Source: Anaspis maculata
Lineage: Eukaryota; Arthropoda; Insecta; Coleoptera; Scraptiidae
Reading direction: 5' to 3'
DNA: 64,000 nucleotides
Assembly: GCA_949128115.1 (NCBI GenBank)
Contig: OX421968.1
Coordinates: 1,426,001 to 1,490,000, forward strand
A model generated the notes under the pieces. That model ran no database searches. It saw nothing but the letters and a program-made list of their open reading frames with translations, and was not told where the DNA came from. Below, piece after piece: positions 25,801 through 37,270 of the stretch. How positions within the stretch are numbered: the stretch's first letter is position 1; each line of letters begins with the position of its first letter. The position numbers were made by a program, and so were the translations under genes.

Positions 25801-27524
25801 TGTTGCTAACGCGTGAATAAATAACAACACTCGAGAGCACAACACGATGATGAATTGAAAAAGGATAAAAAAGTGACTCGTTTATCAAAATCAAGATCAA
25901 TCTACGTTTCCGTCATTAAAGCATTCTACTAGATACAATGTATGTGATGCATACTTGATAACGTTTGAACTGAATATCTAATGAAGAAAAATATAACCTA
26001 TAATTGGGTCCTGGGATGACTTCGGTTAAATATTCCGAACTTATCTTTAGAAAATTCACTCATTCATCCATTGCCGCGTCGTGTGCAAAATGCAAATTCG
26101 TATTTTAGCCTGGTGACGTCACTATATTTCAACCTTAACTTGTAAACATATAAAAATCATAATGATGGTTCAACTATTAGTAACTTGTAACTACCACTGT
26201 CGCAAAAAAATAATCTAGGGATAAAACTACCAAGGGAGGAGTGAAATTAAAAGTAGTTTAAAGTTTTCGTAACGCGGTGATTTCATAGATCACGGCGGGA
26301 AATCAGCATCAGACATTTCATGCTGAAATGACAAAGAGCCAATTTTACATCATCAAAACCGCGGTGGTAATTTTACAACGCAATTAAATGGTTAGACATG
26401 AACAAATATTTAAATATTACTTAACAGTGACAACGTTATTGTAGTTCAAACATATTATAAGGTCATTTCTTTTAATAATAATGTCGCAAAACTGGCAGGC
26501 AGTGCTATGGCCGGGCGATTTTACTGGCGCAGTTTTGCCGTAGGTAGGTGATAGGTACCTATATGTATGGGGTAGGTGTAGATACCTAGGTACATGCATC
26601 ATTATCAATAACTCGAGGAGTATGTATGGGAGATTGAGAGAGTGAAAAGTTGTCCCGTTGAATGTATGGACTTCTTCAAAGCTGAGGTTGTTTTAGGGAA
26701 GCCGTCTCCGCTAACTGTTGGCCTTCTCATGTAGGGATTTGACTTTTCCGCGATGATAAAACTAGGGTGGAGCTAAAATAAGAATGGGGCAAGACGCATA
26801 TATGGTGTGTTAGTCACAGCCAGAAGTATCAGCAAATAAACAAATGTAAAGCGGCATTGCTGGCGGAGTCCCAAGTACATATACGTAAAGACACACACAC
26901 ATACATACACACATGGTGTCGTGGGCGGAAGGCGAAAATCGGCTTACCTATGAGGAGTGCGGGCTCCTTATTGTCCTCCACTAAGGAAGAGAGAACGAGA
27001 AGGAGAGGCTGTGCGGCCGTGATGCGCTCTTTGTCGCAGGTATTGTCGTCATAGACGATCACCTCCTTAAAAGCGCGCTTCTTGAGGACTTCCTTGCCCT
27101 CCCGTGTCGTGGCCAAGTCCGCTAAAGTCGCCTTGCCCTGCTGCAGCCGGCGCCGGTTGAACCTATCCGAGCAGTTGATGTTGATGGCGCCGTTGATGTG
27201 GTTCACATTGTACGATATGAATGGTCGGCAGTCCAGCACGATGAAGAGTTGGTTGGCTTTGCCTCGCCGCGCCGCTTCCAACTTCACCTTCAGCCCGTCC
27301 GGGTCCAGAGTCTTCACTTTTTTCAGTATCAAAGCCCTCTGGAGCGTTGCACTTTCGGCACAAGGGCTCGTCGGCAGGCTCACGCTGGACGTCTCCAGTT
27401 TGCAACGCTTCGGTGGACTTAGCGTGAGATGGCCGGGAGTCGGTGGACCTGGCTCGCTGATGCTTCTGTTCAGAGGGAGTTTTAGACCGTCCCGCGGTCG
27501 GCTACTTTCGAGACACACTGACAT
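13610..27524 (-). CDS. DUSP10: Dual-specificity MAP-kinase phosphatase, DUSP10/MKP-5 type
   Basis: This enzyme removes phosphate from the Thr and Tyr of activated MAP kinases, typically JNK and p38 for this subfamily. Exons are 26948-27524, 18529-18873 and 13610-13896, giving 402 residues (human DUSP10 has 482). The first ATG (27524) follows an in-frame TAG and sits 40 nt after a likely acceptor, so a non-coding 5' exon is probable. The N-terminal rhodanese/MAPK-binding domain (about 55-190) contains [17 protein letters not shown] and the basic docking stretch [11 protein letters not shown]. The linker has [14 protein letters not shown]. The catalytic domain has [10 protein letters not shown], the general acid Asp290 (PATDNGHQN), Cys321 in [10 protein letters not shown], and [16 protein letters not shown], all as in the family. 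Introns of 8.1 and 4.6 kb are repeat-rich. Confidence 0.95.
15410..16374. mobile_element. Nested foldback element
   Basis: The inner element, 15546-16239, starts ACAGGGTGATCAATGG and ends with the complement CCATTGATCACCCGT. Its arms match for roughly 340 bp, for example ATTGCCAAAGATATTGAT against ATCAATATCTTTGGCAAT. The mirror symmetry continues outward for about 135 bp on each side, to 15410 and 16374 (CAGACGATTTCTAAAATCAT against ATGATTTTAGAAATCGTCTG), beyond the presumed transposon ends. No protein is encoded. Confidence 0.85.
16715..16844. repeat. Perfect 65-bp tandem duplication
   Basis: Two adjacent identical units (16715-16779 and 16780-16844) each begin GCGACGACCACTTTATTGAA and end TTCTCATTTCTCTCT. 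Their identity suggests a recent duplication or an assembly artefact. Confidence 0.9.
18529..18873 (-). CDS. DUSP10: DUSP10 exon: linker and first half of phosphatase domain
   Basis: The acceptor TCTTTCAG|GAGGT and donor TATCG|GTAAGT flank the exon. It encodes the linker, [19 protein letters not shown] and the general-acid loop with Asp290, ending in YFEEAFEFI, which continues into EEAR of the last exon. Confidence 0.93.
20110..20327 (-). CDS. Possible C-terminal coding exon, unrecognised
   Basis: The minus-strand frame runs from an acceptor-like TTTTCAG to a TAA at 20110-20112. It encodes about 72 residues with a coding-like, charged composition ([18 protein letters not shown], then [13 protein letters not shown]). 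It lies inside the DUSP10 intron. No upstream exon could be joined with confidence: candidates near 20967-21070 have splice-like edges but no recognisable sequence. It could be a nested gene, a pseudogene fragment or chance. Confidence 0.25.
22311..22368. repeat. (TATG)n microsatellite
   Basis: About fourteen uninterrupted tetranucleotide units, flanked by TACCTACC-type runs. Confidence 0.95.
22691..23002. mobile_element. MITE with GAATAGGGTGATTGCAT ends
   Basis: The terminal inverted repeat TGAATAGGGTGATTGCAT at 22691-22708 is matched by its exact complement at 22985-23002. The interior of about 275 bp has no convincing gene. The ends differ from the CAGGGTG family, so this is a separate family. 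Confidence 0.75.
23258..25543. mobile_element. Large foldback element (2.3 kb), family A copy 1
   Basis: The outer arms start AAAGGCCC-TACAGA-TATGCGT at 23258 and end as the complement at 25543. The main symmetric block begins ACCCCGCACGATTCTTATGG near 23363 and ends ATCGTGCGGGGT at 25449. The same terminal block occurs in the foldback at 39987-41667. Internal hairpins occur at about 23740-23975, and a separate MITE is inserted in the right arm at 24790-24980. No transposase was seen. Confidence 0.8.
24790..24980. mobile_element. MITE nested in the right arm of the foldback
   Basis: A 191-bp element with ends TAGGCCATCCACAATGATGT and its complement, continuing as GTTAATGTTAACGTAATGTTA, so nearly 40 bp of terminal inverted repeat. 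The left arm of the host foldback (near 23560) lacks it, so it inserted after the host palindrome formed. TA flanks on both sides suggest a TA target duplication. Confidence 0.8.
26948..27524 (-). CDS. DUSP10: DUSP10 exon: rhodanese/MAPK-binding domain
   Basis: This encodes residues 1-192 plus one base. It is noticeably GC-richer than the surroundings. The donor ATAG|GTAAGCC ends the exon in phase 1. The frame stays open upstream of the ATG for seven codons and then meets TAG, fixing the start at 27524 unless an alternative exon is spliced in. Confidence 0.92.
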
Positions 27525-27964
27525 GACGCCGTTTTCACACGTCACACGCTATATCTGGAAGAGCTGAGGAAAACTCACATTAGTGCCAACACTAGAATAC
27601 AAGAGGCAGTAAGAAAGGGAATGGGGTGGCCGGTTGTGGTGTTATGGCTGCCATTCAGGCGTAAAAACCTACAGCATCCAAAGCACCTGGCAAATCATGC
27701 CCACCAGCAACCAGCAACGATCGGCGGATAGGAGAGAAACGGGAAGGGGCGCTCGCTCGAGTTTCTGTTGTTTTTCCCCAACACTAGGTACATACTCCAT
27801 ACTCGCATCTCGACAAGGATGTATAATTATTATTGTACATTGCATCTGACATCTGACTGGCTACCTGTATCGCGCCAGAGCAAAACATCAACATTGCTTC
27901 GCCGCAGTCCCTTCCTGTTCCTTCCTAAGCAACCTTGATTCCTTCGACATGGATAATGTTTATA

Positions 27965-28397
27965 TACAGGGTGTTTCAATGAAAACGAACCACCCTGAAT
28001 GAATGTTTACCATGAGCCTTTGCCAGGCAAAATTTGGAAAATTTCCCGAGACCAGTCGATTTTTGTTTCAAGGGGGACAATATCTTTTGACGCAAAATTC
28101 AATCTTTAAAAATCATTCCCTCGAGTGTGATAGCTACTACCCTCAATTTTAATTTGTTTTTGTGATTGTTGTGAAGAGAATCGAAAGACCTTCAAAATGA
28201 GGTATCACTTGAATTCCCATTCAAAAAATTAAGGGTAGTATCTACCGCGCTTGAGGGGATGATGATGCGATTGGGATGAATTCCACGTCAAAAGATGTCC
28301 CCCTCGGGACAAAAATCTGCGGGTCTCGGTAAATTTTCTAAATTTTAGCTGGAAAAGTTTTATTCAGGGTGGCTCATCTCCATTGAAACATCCTGTA
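27965..28397. mobile_element. CAGGGTG-type foldback MITE
   Basis: It starts TACAGGGTGTTTCAATG and ends CATTGAAACATCCTGTA. The arms match with divergence for about 200 bp (GGGGGACA-TATCTTTTGACG against the complement). TA at both ends and CAGGGTG termini match mariner-type MITEs. No ORF. Confidence 0.8.
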
Positions 28398-31300
28398 CAC
28401 TACAAAGTCAGTACTTAGTCGGGCTCTTTTGTAAGAATATAAATAAATGTAGGACCCGGACGTAGGTATTGTCTGGCTGTAAAAGTAGGTAACTTTCTCG
28501 GGATCCTACCCAAGGTGTATGAACTTTTGTAGGTAGGTTGAGGTACTGGTTGAGGTTGAAGTACCAAATTGTATGGTCACTCAAGACTTTATAGTGGTCA
28601 ACCAGTGACCTATAATAAAACACTATCGATAGTCCAAAAAATTTCAAGTTTCTTAGAATTTTAAACCGTAACAAAGGAACAAACCCATATTCTCTTAGTT
28701 AAAAGGACGAATAACAAAAGCTGAATTTCAGCACATTATGAACAATAGAACATAAATGACAGAGCAAGTTTCAGACCTTATCACCAGGATTATCAAAATT
28801 AATATGAGATAAGCAGCAAAGCAGCCCAGTGTCCAATCCGCGAAACTTTGGCTTGGGCCAGAAATGTAATTTTTTGCTCAATTTTGTAATAAACTTCATT
28901 ATACACCTAACACCTACATAATATATATTATATATTAAAAGTTACCTACCTACTGTTAATAACATTAATAGATACTATACTATACAGAACAATTTTGCAA
29001 GCTCACGTTGTGGTACATTTTGGAGTGTTTTTTCAATGTATCGACCTATAGCGCACTATTAAACACAACACTTGAAAACGTTGATGTCACCAATATTAAT
29101 CACCTAAATGAGTCGGTTTTTTTTTGCAGGCTGGTGAACAAGCGTCTTTGAAGTACTGTGAAGGTAAAAGCTAGCTAGTACATATCAACATTTTACCTCG
29201 CATTCAACTGTTCCAAAATACGTACCTACTCAGCTGGAAGCTGTAAAAACTCGTGAAAAAATCTATACACATAAGAGAATCCTATACACATTCTCATGAG
29301 AATGCATCATGTACTTCGAAATAGTCAAAGTCGCCTATTTCCAAGAAACAATAACAATTTTCCACCAGTCAAAATGGATGTTGAAATAGTCATTTTACCT
29401 TCTGAAAAGTGGAAAGAGCCTTTTGTTTTTATTTCTTCCATTGAGATGACTTGACAACAGTAGGGCAGCAGCCATATCAACAACCAGAAAATCAGATTGT
29501 CTCTGATCTGTCCGTACCTATAATATTTATTATACTGGTGATTTTGTTCGTGACTTAATACTTTCATCAAGTAGGCAATTTTTCATACATACTTGAAATG
29601 TGCGTTCAGCAAATAACCGAGCATCAGCAAAGTATCCCTTTTCATTTGGATAATTGACACGTACCAAGTACCCTTACATTCTTGTAAATGGCACCTGATC
29701 TTTTGAAAATATATACCTACTTATCAAACAGCAGGGTGCCTAATTTCGTTTTGTCTGATGAATTTACCACCTATACCTAGATCTAATCTGTCTGTACCGT
29801 TCTTGAGCTAATCAATGGGGGTACATACGAAACTTCGTACGGGACACCTCGTCCATACGAAAAAAGAAGTTGTTGAGCTACTGAGAACCAATTTGAAGTC
29901 TAACACAAGGACAAGTACTTATTGTGAAAAAAAAATGAAAAATTAAAATATGATCTTACATAAGTAAGTATGTATACCTAAGTAATATAAGTAGACATTG
30001 TTTCCCTAATTTATTAATATTCTTTTGGTTAGTTAATATTCCCTCCAATACCTACGAAATATAACATAAATTCAAGTAATTTTTTATTGCAGATAAAGTT
30101 TCTTACTGATTTGGAAAAAAGGCAACACTGAGATAAGATTATTCTTTCTTTTTTTTTGAAAACCCTCTTGCGGATCTTTGTCATGTTTGTTTTCATCAAT
30201 ATTTACTTTTTAATAAGTCCACGGCAAATGCCTTACATTAAATCCAATCTTGGTATGATGCGGCTGCATGACAATCGCTGTTTTCAATAATGTATCTTTT
30301 TTTCAATAAGTACGTAGAGAAAGAAACACTGTCGTATGTTGCCGGGTACCGTTTTCAACGGTGTTCGCATTCGCAACACCACAGAGGGTTAAATTGAATG
30401 AATTTCGAAAAAGCTAGTTTCGAATAGTGCATATAGTACCTAATGCTATTAAATAATCTATCTATACATAAAATAAATAACATTTTAAAAGGCTAAAACG
30501 AGCAGTGCTAGGTACTGGGTCTTTTATAGGTTAATTTATAGAATGCGGAAATGTCAACAGAACTTGGTGTAGGTATCTACGAGAAGAAAACAGGAAGAAG
30601 TTATTAAAATCTATTAGGCTATTATCTATCACATGTTCTTTTTTTTTACTATACATAATATGCTGCGAGTACAGCAGAGAATGTGGGTTTGTATGTTGGT
30701 TATGTACATTACATATTACTATTATTGATTGTTGGTAGGTAGGTACATATATATATATGTTAATTACATCTCTGGGACTTACCGGGATTTTTGTTGTGAG
30801 TAGTTGATTTAAATAATCCGACTGCTCGACAACAGCAGCAGCAGGTAGGCCTTTAAAACATCGTGTACAAATAGGAACTATGCACTGTAATGGGCACACT
30901 TTCCACTGAGACCTTCATTTTTCTGAGCACAGGTAAGGGCACTATTGTCTCGATAAGTGTAGACGGTGATGCTGATCGGGGAACATATTGAAACGCGCGA
31001 AATTTGCGAAAACGAGTAAAAACAGAACTCGTATCCGTATACTCGTCGATGACGGATGAATATGAGTCAATGAGTCATACACACTCTCACACACACATAC
31101 ACACACACATAGACCATTCAGTTCATGCCCGCATTGCAATGTCTTCCCCTACCATTGGCTGGTGACGATGCCCTCCTGGTAAACCTGCGCAACACTCGGC
31201 GATGACTAATACATTCTATTATATTCTAGTCCAAGTCTATTTCCAAAATGATTCACTCGTTTCTTATATATTCGTCGTTATTTCGCAGGCGATGAATTTC

Positions 31301-31750
31301 CCTTTTTTTTCTACGTTTTAAAAATTTACTGCATTCGATTCGACTAGTACACAGCACCTCTGTCCGAGTTGCAAGTGCTTTCAGTTCTCGGTCCGCGCGA
31401 AAATCGAACAATGCATGTAAAATGCTCACTCACAGCTGCTGCCGTGGCCCCAGCACGGATATTTTCGAAATATGACTCATTCCGCAGCCGTTCGATAATT
31501 AATTTCGCCACGCTTAAAATAATGTTCAATGTTCTTCCTTAGAGAAAGAAACAACCAATCAACCAACATATAACTTTTCAAAATTAACCTGCTCCTTATA
31601 TTATATTATATATATTACATATTATGGGTCTCTGCAGTGGTACTATTATTGGTAGGTGCTTGTGCTTTGCTTTAGCGCAAATTCGTGATGCAACCCGTTC
31701 GAGCAAATGCATTTAGCAGAGTGTGCGGGAAAACTTCAGACTGCTGCCCA

Positions 31751-32416
31751 GGGTAGATCACTAGACAAAGAAAGTGGATTCAGCTGGGCCGTGATTGGCG
31801 TATACAGGGTGTTTCGGTGAACTTGCATAATACTTCGGAAGGTGATTCCTCTCAAGAAAATAAGTCGAAAAGTAGGAGTAACATTTTTTCCTAAAGTGAT
31901 TCAGCCCCCCAAAGGTATACAGTAAAACAAAGTTTTCAATTATTTGCTGAAAAACCGTCAAAGGTAGGAACTTGAAATTTAGTCTAGTGAAGTTTCTCAA
32001 CAGTGCAAATGTACATGCAAAGTTTTAAACAAATCTAACCAGTGGTAGTGAAATTAGAGGAGATTGGGATTATGTTGAAAATTGTTCTAGACACGTTCGT
32101 GTTTTTTCACTTTTACTTCAGAACGGTGCATTCTACAGAAAAAATGCAGAAGAAATAAAAGTTTTGGATGAAACGATTCTATCGAAAATATCAAGTTTAA
32201 GCTTGTACCTTTGACAGTTCTTGAGCAAATAATTAAAAACTTTGTTGCACTTTGTACCTTTGAGGGGCTGTAACTCCCTCAGGGAGCACTTGAGGAAAAA
32301 AATTCACTCTTACTTTTCGATTTATTTTTCCGAGAGGAATCACCTCCCGAAGTATTATGCAAGGTCACTGAAACACCCTGTATATGTATCTACTTTCTCT
32401 ATCTAGTGATCTACCC
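31751..32416. mobile_element. CAGGGTG-type foldback MITE with symmetric flanks
   Basis: The inner element, 31803-32383, runs from TACAGGGTGTTTCGGTGA to the complement CACTGAAACACCCTGTA. Its arms include GAGAGGAATCACCTCCCGAAG against its mirror. The flanks are also inverted: GGGTAGATCACTAGA at 31751 and TCTAGTGATCTACCC ending at 32416, with an extra 19 or so bases on the left. A solo right-end fragment of the same family lies at about 48698-48747. Confidence 0.85.
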
Positions 32417-33078
32417 GGAGCAACTCCTCGCGCAAAACGAAGTTGAACTAGTGTTTTTGTCTAGTGCACTAGTGCATACCCCGAGCACTCGAGCCTGCAA
32501 AACAAAAGCGGTATGGTTCTCTCTGAAAGACATACGTTGCCTCTTCTTGCATAAATCCTCCGTGATGATGAGGAGTTCAATTTACTTCACTTGAGTTATG
32601 AAAACGGTATAATATCCACACAGCTTGTGAAGACAAAAAAAAAACTAATCCCCGAACAAATTTCGGTTATGCACTAAAAAATCATATGGAGCATTTTTAT
32701 ACCGAGAGTTCATAAATTAAATGGGTCAAGGGTGTCTGTGAATTCAAAAACGTCTGTCTAAACTAGCGTAATCCTTTTGCAATAAATTTGTCAAACTTTG
32801 ACAAGTTACGTCCCATATTATTGATTTCTGATCTGCCATAAGTGCACGAGAATACTTCAAGTTCGAAAATACTCCTCGATCATGTAGGTTTTGTGCCCTG
32901 CCGTGAAAACCACATTTAAAATCTTCCGAAAATGAAAACTGCGGCTGGTTTGACAGATTACGATAACCAAAAAATTACAGACATCAAATGAACGATGCTA
33001 GTTCCGACAGATGTTTTTCAACTCACAGCCACCCTTGACCCATTTAATTTATGAACGCTCGGTACAAAGTAGTTAATA

Positions 33079-33875
33079 GGACCCTTCGTTTCGGTTTTTT
33101 TGAGTGCGCATGTCTGGCGCGAATTTCATAGTTTCGTACACCGATATTGAAAATTAACACTAAAAAATATTGTAGTGCGCCTAAAATTCCACAAATAATT
33201 TGGTTGAATGTTGGATACGATTTTTTACATTCAAAGGAAATGTTTCATTGAAATTAAGTTCAATGATCATTTGTGGAAGTTCAGGAACAACGAAAATGGC
33301 AACAGCGCTTAGAACAACAAGACATCGGCGCCAACCATGCGTCAACTATGCGCCAACTGTCACTTGTGACAAGAAGTGTCATAATAATAATTGTCACAAC
33401 TTGTGACAATTATTATTATGACACTTTTCGTTTCTATCTGACCTACATTCCATTTGCTCATGTTTTGACGAAAGAACACAACTTGTTGAAAATGGCTGTA
33501 CCGAAACGGAAGTTCAAAGAAGCTACGAAGAGATGCATTTACGATGTGTGAAAAGTGACAGCCAGGAACCAGTAGTTGGTCAGGGTAGCTATTCTTGAAA
33601 GTGTGGGAGAAACTCCCTGGGAGTAAAATACATTCAGCAGTACACTGATGTAGCGAATGTTGCCTAAAATCGTGTTTTTTTAGGCAACTTTTGCTACAAC
33701 AGTGTAGTACGGATTATATAAAACTCCCAGGGAGTTTCTCCCACACTTTCAATAATAGCTACCCAGGCGGCTAGACAGAGCATGCAGCATTGCCATTTAA
33801 CTGAAAGGTGTACGAAAGTTTCAAAACTTTGGTGCCTTCAAGCATGCGCACCTGCTCAAACGAAGTAGCCTATTA
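33079..33875. mobile_element. Dispersed element, copy 2, interrupted by a palindromic MITE
   Basis: An inverted copy of 8020-8565. It contains an extra internal hairpin near 33362-33424 (GTCATAATAATAATTGTCACA and its mirror) that is absent or reduced in copy 1. The palindromic MITE at 33583-33764 is inserted between GGTCA and AGGCGGCTAG, where copy 1 reads continuously. Confidence 0.8.
33583..33764. mobile_element. Palindromic MITE, copy 2
   Basis: 182 bp, with GGGTAGCTATTCTTGAAAGT at one end and the complement at the other. The core TTGCCTAAAATCGTG...TTTTTTTAGGCAA is shared with copies 1 and 3. Its location inside a known repeat defines the element boundaries directly by comparison with the uninterrupted copy. 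Confidence 0.88.
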
Positions 33876-34147
33876 CGGCAACGCCGCCCCTCCCATACAT
33901 ATAAGTTTGACACGTGTAATGGACACATTTCCGTTCCTCTGAGAGCGAAAAGATTGCGCTCTCGTTTCAACGTTGGTGTGCATTTCGCACACTATATCGA
34001 AGCATAGGGATTTACTTGTCCATAGGCGAGAAGCGCTGGGTATGCATGATCTAAGTTATTTTTGAAGTTTTATTTCTAGCTTCATTATTTCAAAAGTTTA
34101 TGAGAAAGGAATATCAACCAATCGACCTGTAGTGAATTTTTTTTATA

Positions 34148-35327
34148 TACAGGGTGAATCAGAAACCTCGAAAATGATATTTCTTCAAAAATGCATCCGA
34201 ACTATTCAGTTGGACTAAACCCACCTTAGGGACGGCATTTCCTAGTGTTTTTTCTTTAAACGTGAGTTTTATAAGAACCAGTGGAGTAAGAGTTGAAAAA
34301 AAGAAGAGTAATCTAAAATTTAGAATGAAAATTAATAAGCATTTAAAAATTCCAAACTTCGAAAAACTCGATTGTCTTTCTTCAAAATTTTTATATTTTT
34401 TTCAAAAAAAGTCCCTCATTCTCTTGCCAGCCCAGATTTGAATAACTGATTTTCTTGTTACATTTTTAGAAGCTATTAGCTGCAGAGCGAAAGAGAAAGA
34501 AATTGATTCGTGTGGCGTGAGTTTCTGCCAAATCTGAGCAACTAAAAATTTGACCAAAAAATGAGTCATTCAAATCTGGGCTGACAAGAGAATGAAGGAC
34601 TTTTTGAAAAAAATATAAAAATTTTGAATTCTTTTCGAGTTTTTCGAGTTTTGAAATTTTTAAATATTTATTAATTTTCATTATAGACTTTAGATCACTC
34701 TTCTTTTTTGAAATATCTTACTCCACTGATTCTAATGAAACTCACGTTAAAAAAAAAAACACGAGGAAATGCCGTCCTTAAGGGGTTTCTGATGCGACTA
34801 AAAAAGTTTGTTGACGGGAATCGGTTCTATTTTATTTTTTTCGTCAAGTAGAAACTCCTCCAAAAAGAAAATGTACGGGCATCGCTATCAAATGAAAATT
34901 TCCAAATACATTTGAAAATTTTTTATTTCGATTTTTGAAAATCCAAAAACCAGATAGCATCGACAATGCATCTTTCCTCAAGGAAGTCGCATGCCAAATT
35001 TGAACTCTTTATTTTTTTACAAAAAGGTACCGAAAATGATTTCTACTAATTCACTTTTTCATGTCTACGAGAAATCATTTTTGGTATATTTTTTTTTTAA
35101 ACGGAAAGTTCAAATTTGGCATGTGACTTTCTTGAGGAAAGATGTATTGTCGATGCTATCTAGTTTTTGAATTTTCAAAAATCAAAATCAAAAATTTTCA
35201 GAAATTTTCAAAATTTGATAGCATTGCTCATACATTTTCTTCTTGGAGAAGTTTCTACTCGACGAAAAGCATAAAATAAAACCGATTCCCGTCAACAACT
35301 TTTTTAGTCGCATCAGAAACCCCTTAA
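34148..35327. mobile_element. Two foldbacks placed side by side
   Basis: The first palindrome is about 34222-34781 (arms with GGACGGCATTTCC and CTCATTCTCTTG-type blocks). The second is 34779-35327, beginning AAGGGGTTTCTGATGCGACT and ending in its complement. They abut at the shared AAGGGGTTTCTGAT. A TACAGGGTGAATCAGAAACC end at 34148 has no complete partner on the right, so the composite is rearranged. No ORF of note. Confidence 0.75.
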
Positions 35328-36616
35328 AGGTGTCCATTACACCGGCCATCCTAATTTTATAGAGATGTATGTGACCAATTTTACATATCTGTATCTTTGG
35401 CTTCTCAATCCAAATGCACACTGCCACTGCGCTGTTATCCTATTTTTGTTCATAATCATAATAGTCCGGCGGAAAAAGACGTACGAAAAAAGAGCTTTTT
35501 GATTTTTTTTTCATTGATATACACCTAAAAGTAAGTCGATTAGGAAGCGGAGGCATTCTTGCAGGGTCACTAGTAACTGAGTACGGCCCTGAAAAATTTG
35601 AAAGAATTTCTTGAAAATTTTCGAAAGTTTGTCCGATGGCTTTCGGTTATGCATCAATTCCTAGGATAAGAAATCCAACAAAAATGACCCCGAAGAGATA
35701 GTGCCGTTATTTTCGAAGATACAGGGTGAAACATAAATTTCGACCCAACATTTTTGAGGTATTTCCGGATTTTTTTCCGAAGTGGTGGGGGAAGGAAGAA
35801 GCACCATTACTATTTTATCTTAGTTTTTGGGCCTTTTAGAACAAATTCAGAGGGGTAGGCAATCGCGAACAGTGACTGGTGTTTCGGTACAGCTCCGCAA
35901 AAACTTCTTGTAACTGTTAGGTCATGTTCATATTTTCGAATGATAGAGACGTTTCAAGTTTGCATTAAGATGTGTAATAAATGGAAATATGATTTAATTG
36001 AAGTCGGTAAGGTAGCGCGATTTTTTTCATTGATACAGGGTGAACCGCCTATGTCACTCGATATTTTAGAGTTATTTATTGATTTCTTCTATGTAACGAT
36101 GCCGGCAGGAAGAGATTTCACTAACATTCTTCTTTTCACCTTATACACCTTAGATAACACAATATAACATACCTGAAGACAACCTCAAAAGGTTCTGGGC
36201 AATACAGTACAGCCCAGCAAAGCCCGTTCCCGCAACCCCTAAATTATTTTCGCATGTCGCAACCGAACGGAACGGTTTTAGTGTGCATTCACACGTTTTC
36301 GTAAATGGGAAATACCATTTGATTGATGCCAAAGATATATGAGACCCTTAGTTTCTCCAAAACAGGGTGAATGTGTGACATGACTCGGTAGCCGAGAGAT
36401 ATTTTAAAAATTTTAGCGCACTACTCCAAACGGGAAGGAGCTTAATATATGTTCTCGCTTTGTCCGTTTGTCTGTCCCGTCCGTCCGTCTATCCGTGCGT
36501 CCGTGTGTCCGTCCGTCCGGCACAGCATCTAGTCCTAGACGGAAGGATGCGAAAAATTTCAATTTCAATGGGTAGCCAATTATGGTCTTGGGACCCAAAC
36601 CAGGATAAATCGTGCT

Positions 36617-37136
36617 TTATAGTGTTTCTTTTGCATGCGGGAAATCATACTTTTACTCACCCACTCCCACTTATACAGACTTAATTAATTCTTATGGGGT
36701 TAATCCGCAAGGGATGAACTCTGTGCAGTCGCGGACTACCCTAGGAAATTCAGGCCTTCGCAAATATACAATCTGCTTGCGAAACAAAGACGCAGAACCG
36801 TTTTCGATAAGTAGGTATTTCGAATAAAACTATAATGCTCTGTTTCACAAAGGTGAAAAATACATCTATTTATTGTAAAGGAAGGTTGTTTTTTCCAACT
36901 TAAGAGATAGAAGAAGTATTTATATTGAAAAGGCAATACCCACAATCCCACATATTTGTTTCACAACTGTTTTTAGGTATATTCGCGGGCCCGAGCTTCC
37001 AAGGGTGGTCCGCGATTGCACAGAGCTTTCCCCTGCGGATCAATCCCATCAGAATCAAATAAGTTTCTTATAAGTGGGAGTGGGCAAGCAAAGGTATGAT
37101 TTCCCGCATGCAATAGGAACACTCTAAAAGAAGATG
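36617..37136. repeat. Palindrome in the spacer of the giant foldback
   Basis: The left arm begins AGTGTTTCTTTTGCATGCGG and the right arm ends with the near complement. Inner matches include CACTCCCACTTATA and GTCGCGGACTACCCT. The unmatched centre is about 160 bp. Confidence 0.75.
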
Positions 37137-37171
37137 TTCCTAGAAAGAAGCGCGCCTCTAACTGAAAGTCA

Positions 37172-37270
37172 GGTGGTCCTGAACATTGAATAAACTTTAA
37201 GATTAAATAATCTCGAGAATTGAATAATTTCGAAAACTGAATAATCTCGAAAATTGAATAATCTCAAAGA
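37172..37270. repeat. Dispersed GAATAATCT repeat, copy 2
   Basis: It opens AGGTGGTCCTGAACATTGAA, followed by degenerate GAATAATCTCGAAAA units, as in copy 1 at about 6325. Confidence 0.7.

Larger units (their letters stand above)
18874..26947 (-). other. DUSP10 first coding intron, 8.1 kb
   Basis: It contains a possible exon at 20110-20327, a (TATG)n microsatellite, a MITE with GAATAGGGTGATTGCA ends (22691-23002) and a 2.3-kb foldback (23258-25543). The remainder shows no recognised gene. Confidence 0.6.

Noticed and set aside
27525..27545. Earlier DUSP10 start upstream of 27524
   Set aside because: The in-frame codon at 27545 is GTG and is preceded by an in-frame TAG, so the ATG at 27524 is preferred.
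27082..27567. 161-codon plus-strand frame opposite the DUSP10 first exon
   Set aside because: It is antisense to a clearly recognised rhodanese-domain exon and owes its length to high GC.
35940..36167. Plus-strand frame RFFSLIQGEPPMSLDILELF..., echoed on the minus strand at 38163-38366
   Set aside because: The repetition is explained by the mirror arms of the giant foldback. No family is recognised and the two copies differ by frame-disrupting indels.
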